A stretch of 64,000 nt of DNA, taken from assembly GCA_907165065.1 (NCBI GenBank), contig OU015528.1:33502515-33566514 (forward strand), read 5' to 3'. Below the pieces are notes generated by a model. It was given only the letters and a program-made list of their open reading frames with translations, did not search any database and had not been told where the DNA came from. Source of the stretch: Caprimulgus europaeus (taxonomy: Eukaryota; Chordata; Aves; Caprimulgiformes; Caprimulgidae). Positions 51,001-64,000 of this stretch are shown here, one piece after another (position 1 is the stretch's first letter; each line of letters begins with the position of its first letter). Position numbers and translations under genes: made by a program.

Positions 51001-54000
51001 TGAGGTGGGGGATTGTTTACTGACATCTGTAACATTAGAATTTAAATCACTTTTGCATAAGCCTCTTAAAGTCTATTAGTTTATAAACTATAGAATAAGC
51101 AACAGCCTGCTGGTGGATGATACTATGCTACATGTCCTCACATAGCCTAATGGGGTGGAATGGGTGCAGTCGTTCCAGATATAACATATAAATCAGATGC
51201 ATAACTTTTTAGAGAGATGGTGAGAGATTATTTCTAGAGTCTCTTTAATACGCTTACCAGTGATCTAGTAAAACAGTGTTCCTGAGAACAAAAGGACACT
51301 TTTACTTATAAGAGAGCAAGCATAAACTCAGAACATCTTGCTAGAATGCAGATGCAATTAAAAACCCACAGAGGATGATGTTATGAAAGGGACATATACC
51401 AGACAGGCTCAATTTCTTAATAAACGGAGAGGAAAAAACAGAGGAGTGATTTTTCAATTAGATTCAGAATCGGTTTGGAAGCCCTCTAGGAGTGAAAAAG
51501 AACTTGTCAATTATACTGATATAACACTGAACTATACTGAAATGACAAAACAGCTTCAAGTAGCTGCCTGAAAATAAATGTACCTGTTAGGTTATTGGGG
51601 TAGATGTGTTGCTACTGTAATTTCTCTTAAGTCAGTAGTGCTATACCAGCCATATATTTCATTCACCGAGTTTTACAATCTATGTTTCAATTTTTGGAAC
51701 AATCAGACATATTGTGCGTGGTGGCCATATGGTGTAGTTGCAAACCAGAAGATCTGCCCTCAAACTATTTTTGGTTATTTCCCTCTCTCCTGTCACACAA
51801 CCAGAAATCTGTAACAACAAATACTGAAACTGAATGGCTGTGTCTTCTGTTACAGCAACTATGCTGAAGTACCCAGGGATCTTACTTCAGTACACACAAT
51901 AAAAATCCTCTTTAGCATTTTTCATGACACTAGATGGTAGCGGCAGTACATGAAAAAATAGTTCTCTCTATAGTCCTGATTAGGAAGATAAAAGACAGGA
52001 AAATAAACATAGGCACTCATCTAGCATTTACTTTCTACTGGCAAAATGTAGAAGGGTAGATTTTTTAAAGCTCTTTCTAACATAAAACAGTAAATTATCC
52101 CTAATTAATTATTTACAAGTGCCAGAAGTGAAAGCTTTCCATGAATCCTCCAAATATCTTTCAAAATGTTTGTATTTAAGATGAAGGACAATATGTCAAT
52201 TTTTCTAAACATGACATTTAAATAAGTATATTATTGCCAGCTGCTCACTGGCGATTACAGTTTCCAAAATGCCCGAGTGTGTCATAGCACTGTTCTTTTG
52301 CTTCAGACAAGGTATTTTTAATTTTTGAGATTGTCTTATGAAACATAAACCCTGTCCCTGTCAGGGAGAACTGTAACTACTCCCTCTCCTTATCTCTAGC
52401 TACGATGACCCCTGCTCTTCCAGATTTACCTAATATTTTAATGCCAACAGGAAACATCATTGCCCTGTGTATTTCCTCTCCCATCTGCTGTATAACTGTA
52501 CCTTTTCCTGCAACCAGGAGACAAAAGTAGCTCTGTGCCAATCAGCTTTTCAGACCTTTTTAGGTAAGGGAATCAAGCCTAATTGAAACACACTGTGACA
52601 GTTTGGTTGCTGCAAGTCACATCAACACTAAAGAGGATGCAAGGCAACGGATCTGTTATCCAGCGGGCACTGCCCGTTACAGGACATACGGAGAGGCATT
52701 CTAATATTAAACATGTCTCTATGCAGCACCTCATCATAGCTCTTCAGAGCTCGGTGAAGTAACTATTCTTTGTTGGCAATGGAAACGTGTGTTAGAGCAT
52801 TTATCCATATTATTTATTTTATTAAAGAGCCTTAGGAAACAAACTATTCACATACAAATAATCCTGTCACTGCTAGGAAGAGACTGCTGTTAAAATTTCC
52901 TTGCCTTAAAAATGTTTTCTCATAACTCTTGACTCATGCAAATTTACAGAGTTCTTGACAGGCTTAAATCTTTCCTTTACACTCTCAGTAGGAATCAGGT
53001 TTAGAAACTACCATCATAATAAAAATCACTTGTTGAAGGAGAGGCAGTTTAAGGCTACTCTTTCAGAGCTGGAAGATGGTGTGAAGGGTGATCACAACCT
53101 CTCTTATCTACATATACCATTTTCTGCTTGCCATCATCTCAAACATGATATAATTATGGTTGTGTGCCTGGTGTTTCAGTCTGCATGGTATCACCTTTCC
53201 CATCACTGACAGCAGCCTAACCAGCAACTTACAGACACTAGCTTATTTGTATTCTAATCTGCTTTTTGAAGCTGTCAGTTCTGGGAGAGCCAGAAGGCCA
53301 CAAGCAAGTAAGGAAATGGGCAGCCTCACTTAAATAAAGGTTTCTTTCTGTCTAACACTCGCAGGCACAGCAGGAATTATGTGCCAAAGCAGAAAAGCTG
53401 ATGACTTTTTTGCTTCTCCACTTTCAATTTTATCCTGTATCATTAGAGATGTTCCTATGACTCGTTTAAACATCAGGTCTGCAAGACTAGAATAACTGAT
53501 ATTTTTGCTGAAAAGAAGAGCTCATTTCATTTATTTAATCTCTGCTAATACCTGTGCCCTTCTCATTACCACCCACATTCTTTCTAGGCTGCCCTAGTCA
53601 GATGGGAGATATTGACCTATAACTCGTCATGAATTCAGTTTCTCACCAGAGACTTGCTCTACCATAAGAGCAAAGGGAATTAATTCACTAATGCAGGAAG
53701 CATTAGCATGTGCGGTTATATCATCTACAGAGAATGAACTTCATTAACACAACCAATACAGAACCACAAAAACCTTAAAGAGCATCTGAGCTCCTTTTTT
53801 CTTTTTATGAAACATTACCATTGATTTACTTTCCCAGATGTACTCCTTGTTAGAGTCTGATGGCCAGCTTAAGTGTTTTATAAGAGGAAAAAAAATCTCA
53901 GAAGGTTTTATTTCTCTGAGGACCACATTTATTTGCAGATTGTTTCCATTATTTTTTCCTGTCTCTAATAATATCACAGCACTTGTAATAAAGAAGAATG

Positions 54001-55340
54001 TCTGTCCAATATCATCTCATAAGTAAGATATTATGTAGTTAACAATTAACTATTAATGTAAATGAAGATTCAAGGTTTATTTGCTTTTTCCCTTTCTGTT
54101 TCTGTGCAGTTATGCTCAACTTAGTAACAAGTGAGAACAGCTCAGCTTGCACTGGGAGGCCAAGACAACTTTTTAAATCTATGCAGTACATGTTTTCTTA
54201 CTAAAGCAGATAGGTTCAAATAATAACATTATATGACCACTTGGGCTTTCTTTTCTCAGCAGATAATATAACTCCTGCATCTTTCAATAGCTGCACAAAA
54301 ATTAAACAATTTTGCAAAAATATTCTCCCCAACTCACTGGACAACTGAGTGAGAAGAAGAATAGACAAAAACACAGACATTGTTTCAAGGTGATTCATCA
54401 TGTGGACCTCCTTGACTGCTTTCACATAGCTTTAGGATATACACATACTTGCACAGGAGCACTGAAGTAATTCGTGTGACATATACTTACCAAATTGCTA
54501 CAGAAAGGGTATAGAGATAACATAGTGATGGGTGCAGTACAACACTTTTGAATAGGATGATACACAACATTTGATGGAAAGGACACACAGTCCAATCATG
54601 ACATAATTTGGGAGGATACTGGAAGATGTTCTATGGAATATATGTCAAAAACGGAAAGGCAGTGCATGGTGGTATAACACGGCAATGTAAAGTCTGAAGA
54701 AGACTCAAAATAAAGAATATATTTGAATAGAAATATAAATTAAAATCTTTATAGTTAAGCAGCTTTTTCACAGGGGTAAATGGGGAAGACTGAAGACTAG
54801 ATTTCTCTAACATGGCCTCCTCTGGTTTCAGAGAAGGAAGCAGCAAGCTCCCTCAGAAAAGGTCCTCTGGAGAGAAGACAGGAGGGACCCAATGAAAGAC
54901 CTTTGGAAAAGGAGGATGTAGATGGACCGGCAACCTCCACTCATCTACTGCTCTCTCAGCTGTCAATCTGCATGGTGAAGTGGAAAGTCAAGAAATTCAG
55001 TATTAATCATTAAGGAAGCAGTATAGTTGAATCACATGAATAAATCTATTGTCAAGAAGAAATACTACTTGAGATAGCCACTACTCCCTTTCCTCCTCCC
55101 CCATTCCCTATCTAGGGATGAAATTAGTAGAAAAGAGAAAAGAAATAAAGCAGTATAAAAAATGTAAGATGAAATGTAACATGGGAAGAAAATTATGGAA
55201 AAGGACTAGAAAGAAGCGACCTTTAGTCACCAATGCCTAATGCAAAAACATCTAAACTCATACCACTTGATCTACAGTAAAGAAGCTAAACAAGAACTCT
55301 TTTGTTCCTGAAGTAATAATTTTGGTGGTTTGGGTTGGGG

Positions 55341-55367
55341 TTTTTTTTGTTGTTGTTGTTGTTTTTT
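55341..55367. repeat. T-run and (TTG)n low-complexity tract
   Basis: A run of T followed by about five TTG units and another T-run. Simple repeat with no other feature. Confidence 0.9.
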
Positions 55368-56903
55368 AATTCTGTTACTTCCTACCCAGCACTGCCACAC
55401 AGCTTCTTGCCCGCAGTAACTGCCCCAACATCAGTTCTCACCTTACATGTAACCTCTCACGCCAGCCTCGTATCCGCGTACTGAGACTGCCTAACTAGAG
55501 TATGACCTCCTCAAACATCAGTGGAGGGATTAATTGCTGATTAAAATCCTGAAGGTGCAAGAGATGATTGCACCTTGCAGGAAAGTAGCTGTACACCATT
55601 AATACAATCAGGACATTTGCCACTGAATTCAGAGTGTAATGAAACAAGTCCTATAAAAATGAGATTTACGAATGCACTTCTTTTACAGAACAGTTTGTCC
55701 CATATCAGGGGGAAGCTGCATCTTTGGCAGATTTACAGTAATGAAATTTTTCTCTGACCTTTTACTCCGTCTCTTTACATTACAAATAAATGTTAACATC
55801 CTACTAATTTGGATCAGTCTGGCCTGCCTAGGCAATATTCTTCTAATATATTTTAAAGTTTCTAAGATGACACAATGTGGGTGGCTTTCTTTGCTCTGAA
55901 ACATTCTGTTTTCCAAATAATTATTCACTCTGATTCATCATTTTGCAGCCTACCGACGAGATAACATATATTGCCTGTAGCTGTTTACTTAGCTTTATTA
56001 CAGGTAAGAAGGACAACAATCAGCAATAAGTGAACAAATATTTGCAAGCTATGGTTACTGCATAAGAGATCACGATCACACTCAGGAAGACATATGAACT
56101 TTAAACAGACAAAGTGTGGTAACAGAGATTGTACATTAATAGAAGTAAATTACTGACCAGGCTGTTAATTTCATTCAGAATATGCTAAGCATATATTCCG
56201 TTAAGGTATATGTAATATATCCCAAATATTTTTTAAAAATCCAAGGAAATTAATTGGTTTCCATGAAACATTTTAATTAGAATTTCTAGTTTTCTCTAAA
56301 CTTTCCACAAAGAACAACTGATATTTCTTAGTGAGGTCACATTTAAAAGAATAGTTTGACACATCTTGGAGGATGGAAACAGCACACCAGTGTTATTAGC
56401 TTTACAGCTAGTTTAGCTACTGGCCAAAAGCCTTTGCTATGTTTTTCTCCTAGTTTTGCTCAAACAGCAACCTAAAAATTTGGTCAAAACTCCTGGACAG
56501 AATAAGTAATTACTATTAAAGGCTGTTTCAGTAGAACACATTGCTTTATTAGATTTTTCCCCCCAAATTATCTAAATTCTTTAATATTATAAAGACACAC
56601 AATGCTTTATTTGGAATGAAAAGCTCATGTTTCCATCAGCTTTAAAGTTGAAGAACACTAATAATTTTATCTTTAATGACCTATTGAGAGACCTTAGTCA
56701 TCAATACCTATATACTACCTATACATAGATAAAAGGCAGTATTGAATGAGAAAACACTTAAAAAAATAGTTCTAGAAAATTTCTTCTTTACAGCAAACAA
56801 TTTGCAGTTTTTTCTGCAACTTATCAACCACACCTATAAGAGCAGAGAGCAGCCTTTTGACTCTCACCGCCTTCCAGAAGGTCAGAAAAATATCTGTATG
56901 CTT

Positions 56904-56931
56904 TTGGGGAGGGGGCCTCTCCCTATATAAG
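56904..56931 (+). promoter_or_regulatory. TATA-like element with an upstream GC-rich run
   Basis: ttggggagggggcctctccc (56904-56923) directly precedes TATATAAG (56924-56931), and a (CTG)5 run follows at 56934-56948. The arrangement resembles a core promoter on the plus strand, although TATATA is nearly symmetric. No convincing gene lies downstream, so this may be chance. Confidence 0.2.
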
Positions 56932-57424
56932 CTCTGCTGCTGCTGCTGATTCTGTGGAACTAGTGCAGCAAGGATAATACAGATCAATAGCCCTACTTCA
57001 AAAGCCTTCATATTTTCAGATGATTTTGTTCCACTCCACATGATTTAATGGATGGAGGATAACATAAAGGCCTTGGGGAACTATTCTATCTCCTCAGTGC
57101 TTGTGTGATACTTACTGTAATGCTAATGGGAGTTACATGTGTGCATCCAGGGAAGAATACACCATGGTTTTTACTATGATAAACAAAGAGCAACCTAGAA
57201 ACAACTTAGTTTTTACTTCAGTGCAAATCTGCAGTGTGCATTTGACACATAGGAACAGTAACAGATTTTTTTAAAAAATCACTGCTCTTTGAGCATTGTG
57301 GCTGTAAAATTCTCTACCCCAAAATAGCTGGGATGTTTAAAATCTGATCTGATAGACTTGTTTTATGAAAATTAAGTTTATGAAGCATTTTAGAGATTTG
57401 TACCATAACAACCATATTTAACTG

Positions 57425-57510
57425 TGATATATATAATTGACTACATAAAATATATATACATATTATATATATAAAATGTGTATAGCTATTCATACATACA
57501 TATATATGGG
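57425..57510. repeat. AT/TA-rich microsatellite tract
   Basis: Imperfect alternating TA repeats (atatatata, tatatatac, catacatacata units) over about 85 bp. Confidence 0.9.
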
Positions 57511-57656
57511 GAGTCACATAGGACAGGACAATTAGGTGCTATTTTGTGCAAGGAGACTTTGTGCTATTTGAGGAAAACGTGCAGGCAAATCACATACATG
57601 GGAAACTGCTTTGAAGAACAGTTTCGAAATGGATGACGCCACTGGCTGACACTATG

Positions 57657-57692
57657 CACACACACACAGACACATGTGCACATGTGCATGCA
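57657..57692. repeat. CA repeat running into a CACATGTG palindrome
   Basis: A short (CA)n array is followed by alternating purine-pyrimidine sequence. 57671-57686 is a perfect 16-bp palindrome (cacatgtgcacatgtg) containing two CACATGTG boxes. Confidence 0.9.
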
Positions 57693-60600
57693 TACAAGAG
57701 ACAGAACACATTAAATATCGGCTGTATTGCTTTGAATGATCACCTCTTTTCCCTAGAATGCTGGAAATTTTACTTTCATAATTCCAGCATGCAGGTAGAT
57801 ACATGTTTTTTATGCATACTGAACTTTTCTAATTATTCTATTCCATCCTGAAGTGACTGTGCTGTAAATCGGATCCACACACACATGCACAGCTAGAATT
57901 AGAAAGAAACTGCACGCTTTGAAAGCCTTTAGTACATTTTATATCATTTGTAAGCTAGAGAAACTCTCAAGTAGAGAACACATTGTGTCAAGACTAGCTT
58001 GGATTCAAACTCTTTTAACCAGTTATCAAGGCAAAGCTGGGAGTTAAACAAGACAACATAACTTCCTGTTTCTGAGGGAATTCTTTTCTCTGAAAGACAC
58101 AACTTTTTAATTGAATCCATTTTTAAGTTCTTACTATGCTGATAAAAAAATCGAAACAGGACCACAAGGCTATTAACAAAAAAAATCAAAAATAATAATG
58201 AGAAGGTCTGCTAATCTGAAAAACATAAGGGGTTTTTTTGTTGTTGTGAAATCACAAATGTCTTTCCACTGCAAACTTTTTGCTCAAGAGGTATTGACCT
58301 GAATCATTCATGTGAAGTCTCTCTGCAGAGCAATTCCCCAGGTACACAATCTGCCAGGGCACATTCCGCAGAGGCCGTACACTGGCCTTTGACTGTAACT
58401 GCAGAGAGCTGCCCTGTCGTCTGTAAAACCTCACCTTACACTGACCTTCTTCACCTCGGTATGGCCACTGCAAGGAGGCACAGTAACATAGTACATACAA
58501 TTATCAGCTCTTGGGAAAGGTAGAAACCTCCAGGAGCAGTTGGGGACCTAGACCTTTACTAGCTTCTGCACGACAGACTCTGCAAGATGAGCTACAATTT
58601 CAAGTGTTTATTCTTGTAGCTTGCTTTCTTTCTTTCATCTGAGAAAGTATACAAAGTCTAATATTTGAAAGTTTGATACAGACAATATTCTCTCCCTAAT
58701 GGAGACTTAAAGTTTTCTTCCTTAACTATGCATTGTCCACATACAATATTGTTATGTCAAATAGGAGACATGCACAGCAGTGCAAATGAAACCTAGAAAT
58801 TCCCTTTGCCCAGCTGATTTAGCTGCTGGAGCCGGTGATCACTAGACAGTTGGCACTGGTGTTTGCAACCTCTCAGAACTGCCACTTGGTACCTAAAAGC
58901 TTGGGGATGCTTCTCAGATCACTGGAAATGGAACAACTCCTAAACTTTTCCAAATCATGATTGTAATCTCAAGAGCAAAACAGTCGTCAGCCCCAGAAGA
59001 GCTGGATGTCATATTCTGTCTGAAAGTTTTCCCATTGAAAAATAATCTGGTCTTATTTTTTTACCAAAGAAAACAACATTTGGAAGTTTTTAATATAAAA
59101 TTTGTAAGTTAAAAAAAAAAAGAAAATAAAAAATCCCCCACCAAACAAATTGACAAACTTTTCCTTATTCCAGTTAGAATTCTTACATTGATTTAGTTTT
59201 GGAAAACAAAAATCTTCCCCCTCTAATTCTTCATCCTCAGTCCAAGTTTTTTGCCATCACCTGGAATAGAAGAAATTACTTCCAGCTTTGCTATTTATCT
59301 TTGGTTCCTTTACAGTTTTCCTGTTTTTCAATTTGTGCTTTGTAATTTTTTGTTACTGCTTATCTAACTTACCCAAACTGTTTTCAGTTTTCAGTTTTTA
59401 AGAATTACAGAATGCAAAAAAGATGAATAAAAAACAACTCTTAATAAAGCACAGGTAAAACTAATTGTACTGAATTACATAACAGCAAAAGAGCAGATAA
59501 GAAGAAATGATAAAATTGGGGAGTTGAAAAACTAAGATAAAAATTTTGATCTAACAAATGTGTATCATTTTCTATAGAATATTCACAATGTTGGACAAAA
59601 ATAAAAGAAAAAATTTCAAAGGTTTTCCTTTAAAAAGTAAGGAAAAAAAGAAAAAAGGGAAGATACATAGGAGTTTAAAAGCATGTCTCATTACCTTTAT
59701 AATTAATATCCTTTATGAAAGAATTGTTACAATTTATAATCACTAGTGCTTACAGAGTTTCTCTGCCTTAGGATGATTATCTGCAGTGTTAACCACCAAC
59801 CTCTGCAAAATGCTGAAAGACATGTAATAGCATGAATAGGGTCCTACCAGTCATGTCTTTCTCATTTCTAAAAAAACACACTGGAGATGATGCAAGCTTT
59901 CTGAAATCAGTGTACTAAGAACAGGGAGAAGGACTTCCTTGCCTGTGTAAGACTACAAGAAATAAGCTTTCACCTCCCTGATCTGCCTTGGTAGCTGTAG
60001 TAGAATTCAGTGTTGAACAGTCTGTCATTCCAACAGCTTTAAACTGAGCACTATGCATTAATCATGAATTTTAAATTTGGAATGGCAAAACTGAAAAATT
60101 AATTTGTTAAAAACAGATGGCAGCCTGTAATTTCATGCCCCACTTTTGCCTTACCTGCAACATCTGCATGCAGAACCTCCTCTGTAAATTAACCCTTTCA
60201 CTCAAAAAAATGATAAACACATTTATAGTCCGATTCAAAGTTTTACCAATAGTTTCACTAAAATGCTTTTCTTAAGTTGTCATAGAAGCAAACAAAGATT
60301 TGTTTCTACATGAGGCATATCTCATCATGTCAGATTTTTATGATTATATTAATGCTATGGTTTTTGTAACACATGGATTCATAACAAATGATCTATCTTC
60401 ATAAGGTTAAGCCAGATCCAATCTACTGAATGCATTACCCCTGACATAAAGCTAACAAACCTGCATTGTGATTTTCATTTTAAGCGGTACAGCTTTAAGG
60501 ACATATCCTGCATATAAAATTTCTATTCTTTGGATCTTCTACAGTAGCTCCTGTTACGAGAAATCAGTTTCCTAGAACTCTGATTTTAATACAAACTGTG

Positions 60601-60754
60601 TGTATTTTTGCTGAAGTCTAAACATGCTGAATTAATTTCTAGAAGTCTGCAGTGAAAACCAGGCTTTGCTTTTAGTTGTGGACTAAGAATTATCTGATTT
60701 CAGTAAATACAGAACTAGGAAACACCTACCATATTTTTGGAAAAAGTTTCTTGC

Positions 60755-60791
60755 TATTGAACTCAACCATGTCATATATTGAACTCAACCA
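60755..60791. repeat. 15-bp direct repeat, 22-bp period
   Basis: tattgaactcaacca at 60755-60769 and again at 60777-60791, separated by seven bases. Confidence 0.9.
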
Positions 60792-63700
60792 CTGTAAACT
60801 GAAACTATAAGAACACAGAAAGCTAGGCAATTAAATCAATATCTTTTCTCCATGAAACTCAGGGAGTACAGATTTTCACTGCTGCTAGTGTGAGAAAATT
60901 CACTTTGGAAGCACCTTTTCAGATATATTTGTGTAGTGTTTTAAAATTTTTTAAGGCTTTTTCCTTTCTAAAGTCATTACTCTGTATATGGCAAAATCAA
61001 AAATATCCTGACTGAATGGAGGGGAAACCAAGGCATAAGCAGTCAGGTCCTGCATAAAATCTGTGCTGAAGCTGATGACCAAACTAAGATCACTGTAGAT
61101 AGTGGCATGGTATAAACCCTATTCCACATCAGAAGGAGTCATACCTGGAGCTCTGGGGGAGGACTCTACTTGCTTGCATTTCTACACCAAATACAATATG
61201 GGAGTTATTGTATCCTTATTACTTCCTTCTAGTAATTTGGAGATTAGAGATGTCACATAAGAAAAAAGATGTGGGTCCAATATTCTCCCTTTTATAGAGA
61301 CTTCAAGCTACATTTCCCAAGAATGAGTGTTGTCTAACAAGCCTGAGGTTATTCTAGGACTTCCACCATTCTCCATCCATCCTTTTGAAGCCACATCAGT
61401 GTATAGATAAGAAGCCCAGATTTTTCAGGAAAGAGATAAAGAACAAATGTGACTGTAACTCTGCAATTTAGTGTCTGCTTTAGGCACAGAAGGAGACAAG
61501 TCCTGGATTCTCTTTGCTGTCTTTAATCTAGTAAATATTTAGTCATACCAGTATTTGGTATTTTTTTCTTAGTTACTAACAATTAGCAATTCTTTCTTAG
61601 AAAATAATAACCAAACACATACAGAAAGTACTCATTTTTAATTTATGAACAATAAAGCAACATCTCCCACTGGGTACCGCATCTGATTTTATGCTGAAGT
61701 TCCTGAACAGAATTTAATTGCATCTTTTAATGTTTAATTCATTTCAGCGAATTAAAATGAATTTTACTATTTAGCACACATATATATTATGCAACAACTT
61801 TGATATCCTGTTTATGACAGAGACCTTAATTTTATGATTTTGCATCTCAGAGGCCATTTGGTGGCATCATTCACACTCTTGTTGAAGAAAAGAGGTTTAA
61901 TGGCCACATGGTCCCTTTCTGTGAATCAAATAGCTGCAGATGACATCTGCTCAGTCGCATCATTTTGAAGTGCAGAGTGGAGAAACCCAAATAGCTTCCT
62001 GAAACATACAAGTTAACCACACCCATGGCCACTATGCTATGATGGTCACACTGCTTCCAACACCTGATCTAGCCCACTTACAGCTAGCCCTTTGCAATAC
62101 ACACCATAAATATGTTATTTGCTACTCTGCCTTCTAACAGGGCTATGTGATCAAACCAGCAAGCAAATGCTCAGGAGAATGATCTTTATAGAGCCTTAAA
62201 ATATGGAAGTGTTTGGCTAAAACCTTTAAGAGTGTGGTAGCTTCTTAAACATAAGTACAACTTGACAGATTTATGGCTGTAGTCAGAAGTGTGTGTTGGG
62301 AAGCCGTCCCCCTCCAAAGGTAGCAGGCTCCAGAGCAGAGCTCTGACCCTCTCAGAAGAACATTCTTCTCCCAGCCTTCTCCCCAAAACTGAATCAAACA
62401 AGCTGTTCAACAAGGCCATGATTATCCAAGTAAACTACTGTTCTCCCATGTTCCACCCTCTCTGGTACCACTTCTGTCACAGGTATTTCACATCTATTAT
62501 TTTAGCAAGAGGAGCACAACCAAAAGGCAGAGGCTGAAACTCAAGTATGTGGGAGTTCACCTTGAATGAGTGCTACAAGATTAGTCACATGCTCTTTTAT
62601 TTTATTTCATGTTATTATGTTATATGGCAAGTCATAGAAAGAAAAGCAAATAAAGAACCAGGAACATTTTGTTCACTTCAGCTGCTCTGCTGAAGGAAAG
62701 GTTTTTCCTGGATCTTTGCCTCTGTGAATGTATGACATCTCTCCTGGACTGCGATCCAAATGTTATGAGAAATAACTAATATGCTAAGTTAGGAGAATTG
62801 CCTTTTTCATTGTGTAAACAACCTTCAAGCACTGTTTTGCAAAACTTATGCACAAAAGCTCTAAAATACCACTATGCTATTTAATAGACTTAATATTGTT
62901 TGTCATTGATGGAGCAAAGCCAAATGTAAATACATAAGTTCATTGAAAATCAGGTGCTAAGTTTGTCCTCAAAAAAGCATATCCTGAGCACTATCAGCCC
63001 TTACGGGAATAAAAAAGGACAAGACAAGAAATGAAGGATGGCTGCATTCTGGGCAGGTCTAGTGGTCTGAAGAAACTGGCAGGCAGCTCTCAGGCAGAGC
63101 TCAGTATCACATTGACCAACAGCACGTACTGTAGCTATCAGAAGGTATTCTGGCACCAGAGATATCCCGACCAGCTATTCAAAACAAAACAATGCAGCTG
63201 TCCATGCTCACTGAAACCTGAGAGCTTCAAGATGACATACTCATGGTCATATTCAAAAGACGCAAAATGACAACAGACAAGCAGACAGAGCTTGTTTAGT
63301 ACGTTTCTTTTTCATCTGCTGTGCTGCAATATTGCACTTGTGGCTGGTCAGCTTTCATTTTCATATGTACTGATATCTCAGTCCTGTCTAGGCAGAAACA
63401 ACCAGTGAACTTGAGACTTTTCTTATCACCACACTAGAAAAGAACACAGTACCATTTCCAGTGCAGTTGTTTATCTAAGGGGCGTTCATTTTGAGCAAGT
63501 GTCCCTCGGATGGGACCTTTGGCTCCCTTCCCTCAGTGAGACACAGGCAAATAGATGCCCCAGCATCTGAACAGATCCTCCGAGACACAAACTAGATGTG
63601 GTTAGAACTTCAGACACAAACATCTATAGGCCTAAAGTATGCATGGGTATTTTTCATACACCTACATATCACAATCCACACTGAGGTAACAGAAAAACAT

Positions 63701-64000
63701 ACAGGCAGGGGAGTACAATACGAATGAAAGAAAAGAATTAAAGAAACAATAGTATATATATTATCCAAGACTTTTTTTTTTCCATTGTACAGGCATCATA
63801 TAGCTAATAGTCAGAGTTGCTGAACTGTGTCACATTTTTTCTAGCCATATTTTGACTTTACAATAGCACATTAACTAGTCTTAACCAAAGGTACATGGTT
63901 AATAGTTATTCTAAACGATTCCTCTATTGCCTGTGTTTTTCCCTCACTTCAAAAATCCACCATCAACTCTCTTCATAAAGATCTACTAGCTTAAAGACAG

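Larger units (their letters stand above)
26620..64000. other. Long gene-poor region upstream of the first visible exon, probably PTPRR intron
   Basis: More than 37 kb with no confidently recognisable coding exon on either strand. It contains a (GAAAA)n array at 29737-29905, small GT, CA, AT and TTG microsatellites, several A or T runs (44919-44931, 50147-50160, 59109-59120, 63771-63782) and a TATA-like site at 56924. Long frames such as 45729-46151 plus (140 codons) and 36316-36693 plus (125 codons) have no recognisable domain or splice context. The preceding PTPRR exon (start of the ectodomain) was not found by eye, so either the intron extends past 64000 or that exon has diverged. Confidence 0.6.

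Noticed and set aside
58252-58500. 82-codon minus-strand frame with protein-like composition
   Set aside because: Looked briefly like a diverged PTPRR N-terminal exon, but no motif matched and no clear acceptor-donor pair bounded it.

Overview
The window looks like vertebrate, most likely avian, genomic DNA. It is AT-rich and mostly non-coding. Its recognisable interspersed repeats are CR1 LINEs, the dominant bird retrotransposon, and I see no Alu, B1 or L1-type repeats. A turtle or crocodilian cannot be excluded from repeats alone. No bacterial or viral genes, tRNA, rRNA or CRISPR array were seen.

The only host gene I can support is PTPRR (receptor-type tyrosine phosphatase R; PTP-SL/PTPBR7), on the minus strand. 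Four consecutive internal coding exons were found with splice sites and a continuous reading frame. They are 26506-26619 and 23220-23375 (ectodomain), 16221-16331 (membrane-proximal ectodomain plus most of the transmembrane helix), and 9354-9616 (cytosolic juxtamembrane region up to the start of the kinase-interaction motif). Together they encode about 214 residues. The signal-peptide and first ectodomain exons, and all tyrosine-phosphatase domain exons, were not found and probably lie beyond the right and left edges.

Layout: 1-9353 is the intron downstream of the last visible exon. It carries a 5'-truncated, internally deleted CR1 LINE (3185 to about 6545). 9617-16220 is an intron with two older CR1 fragments. 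16332-23219 is an intron with a CpG-rich block just upstream of the transmembrane exon, a plausible site for an alternative promoter. 23376-26505 is a short intron. 26620-64000 is more than 37 kb of apparently intronic sequence holding a long (GAAAA)n array, minor microsatellites and one weak candidate exon.

I did not find a novel multi-gene system. The points most worth checking are the CpG-rich block next to the transmembrane exon, the weak splice sites at that junction, the docking motif split by a long intron, and the candidate exon near 35.9 kb. Nearly all other open frames look like chance ORFs in non-coding DNA.
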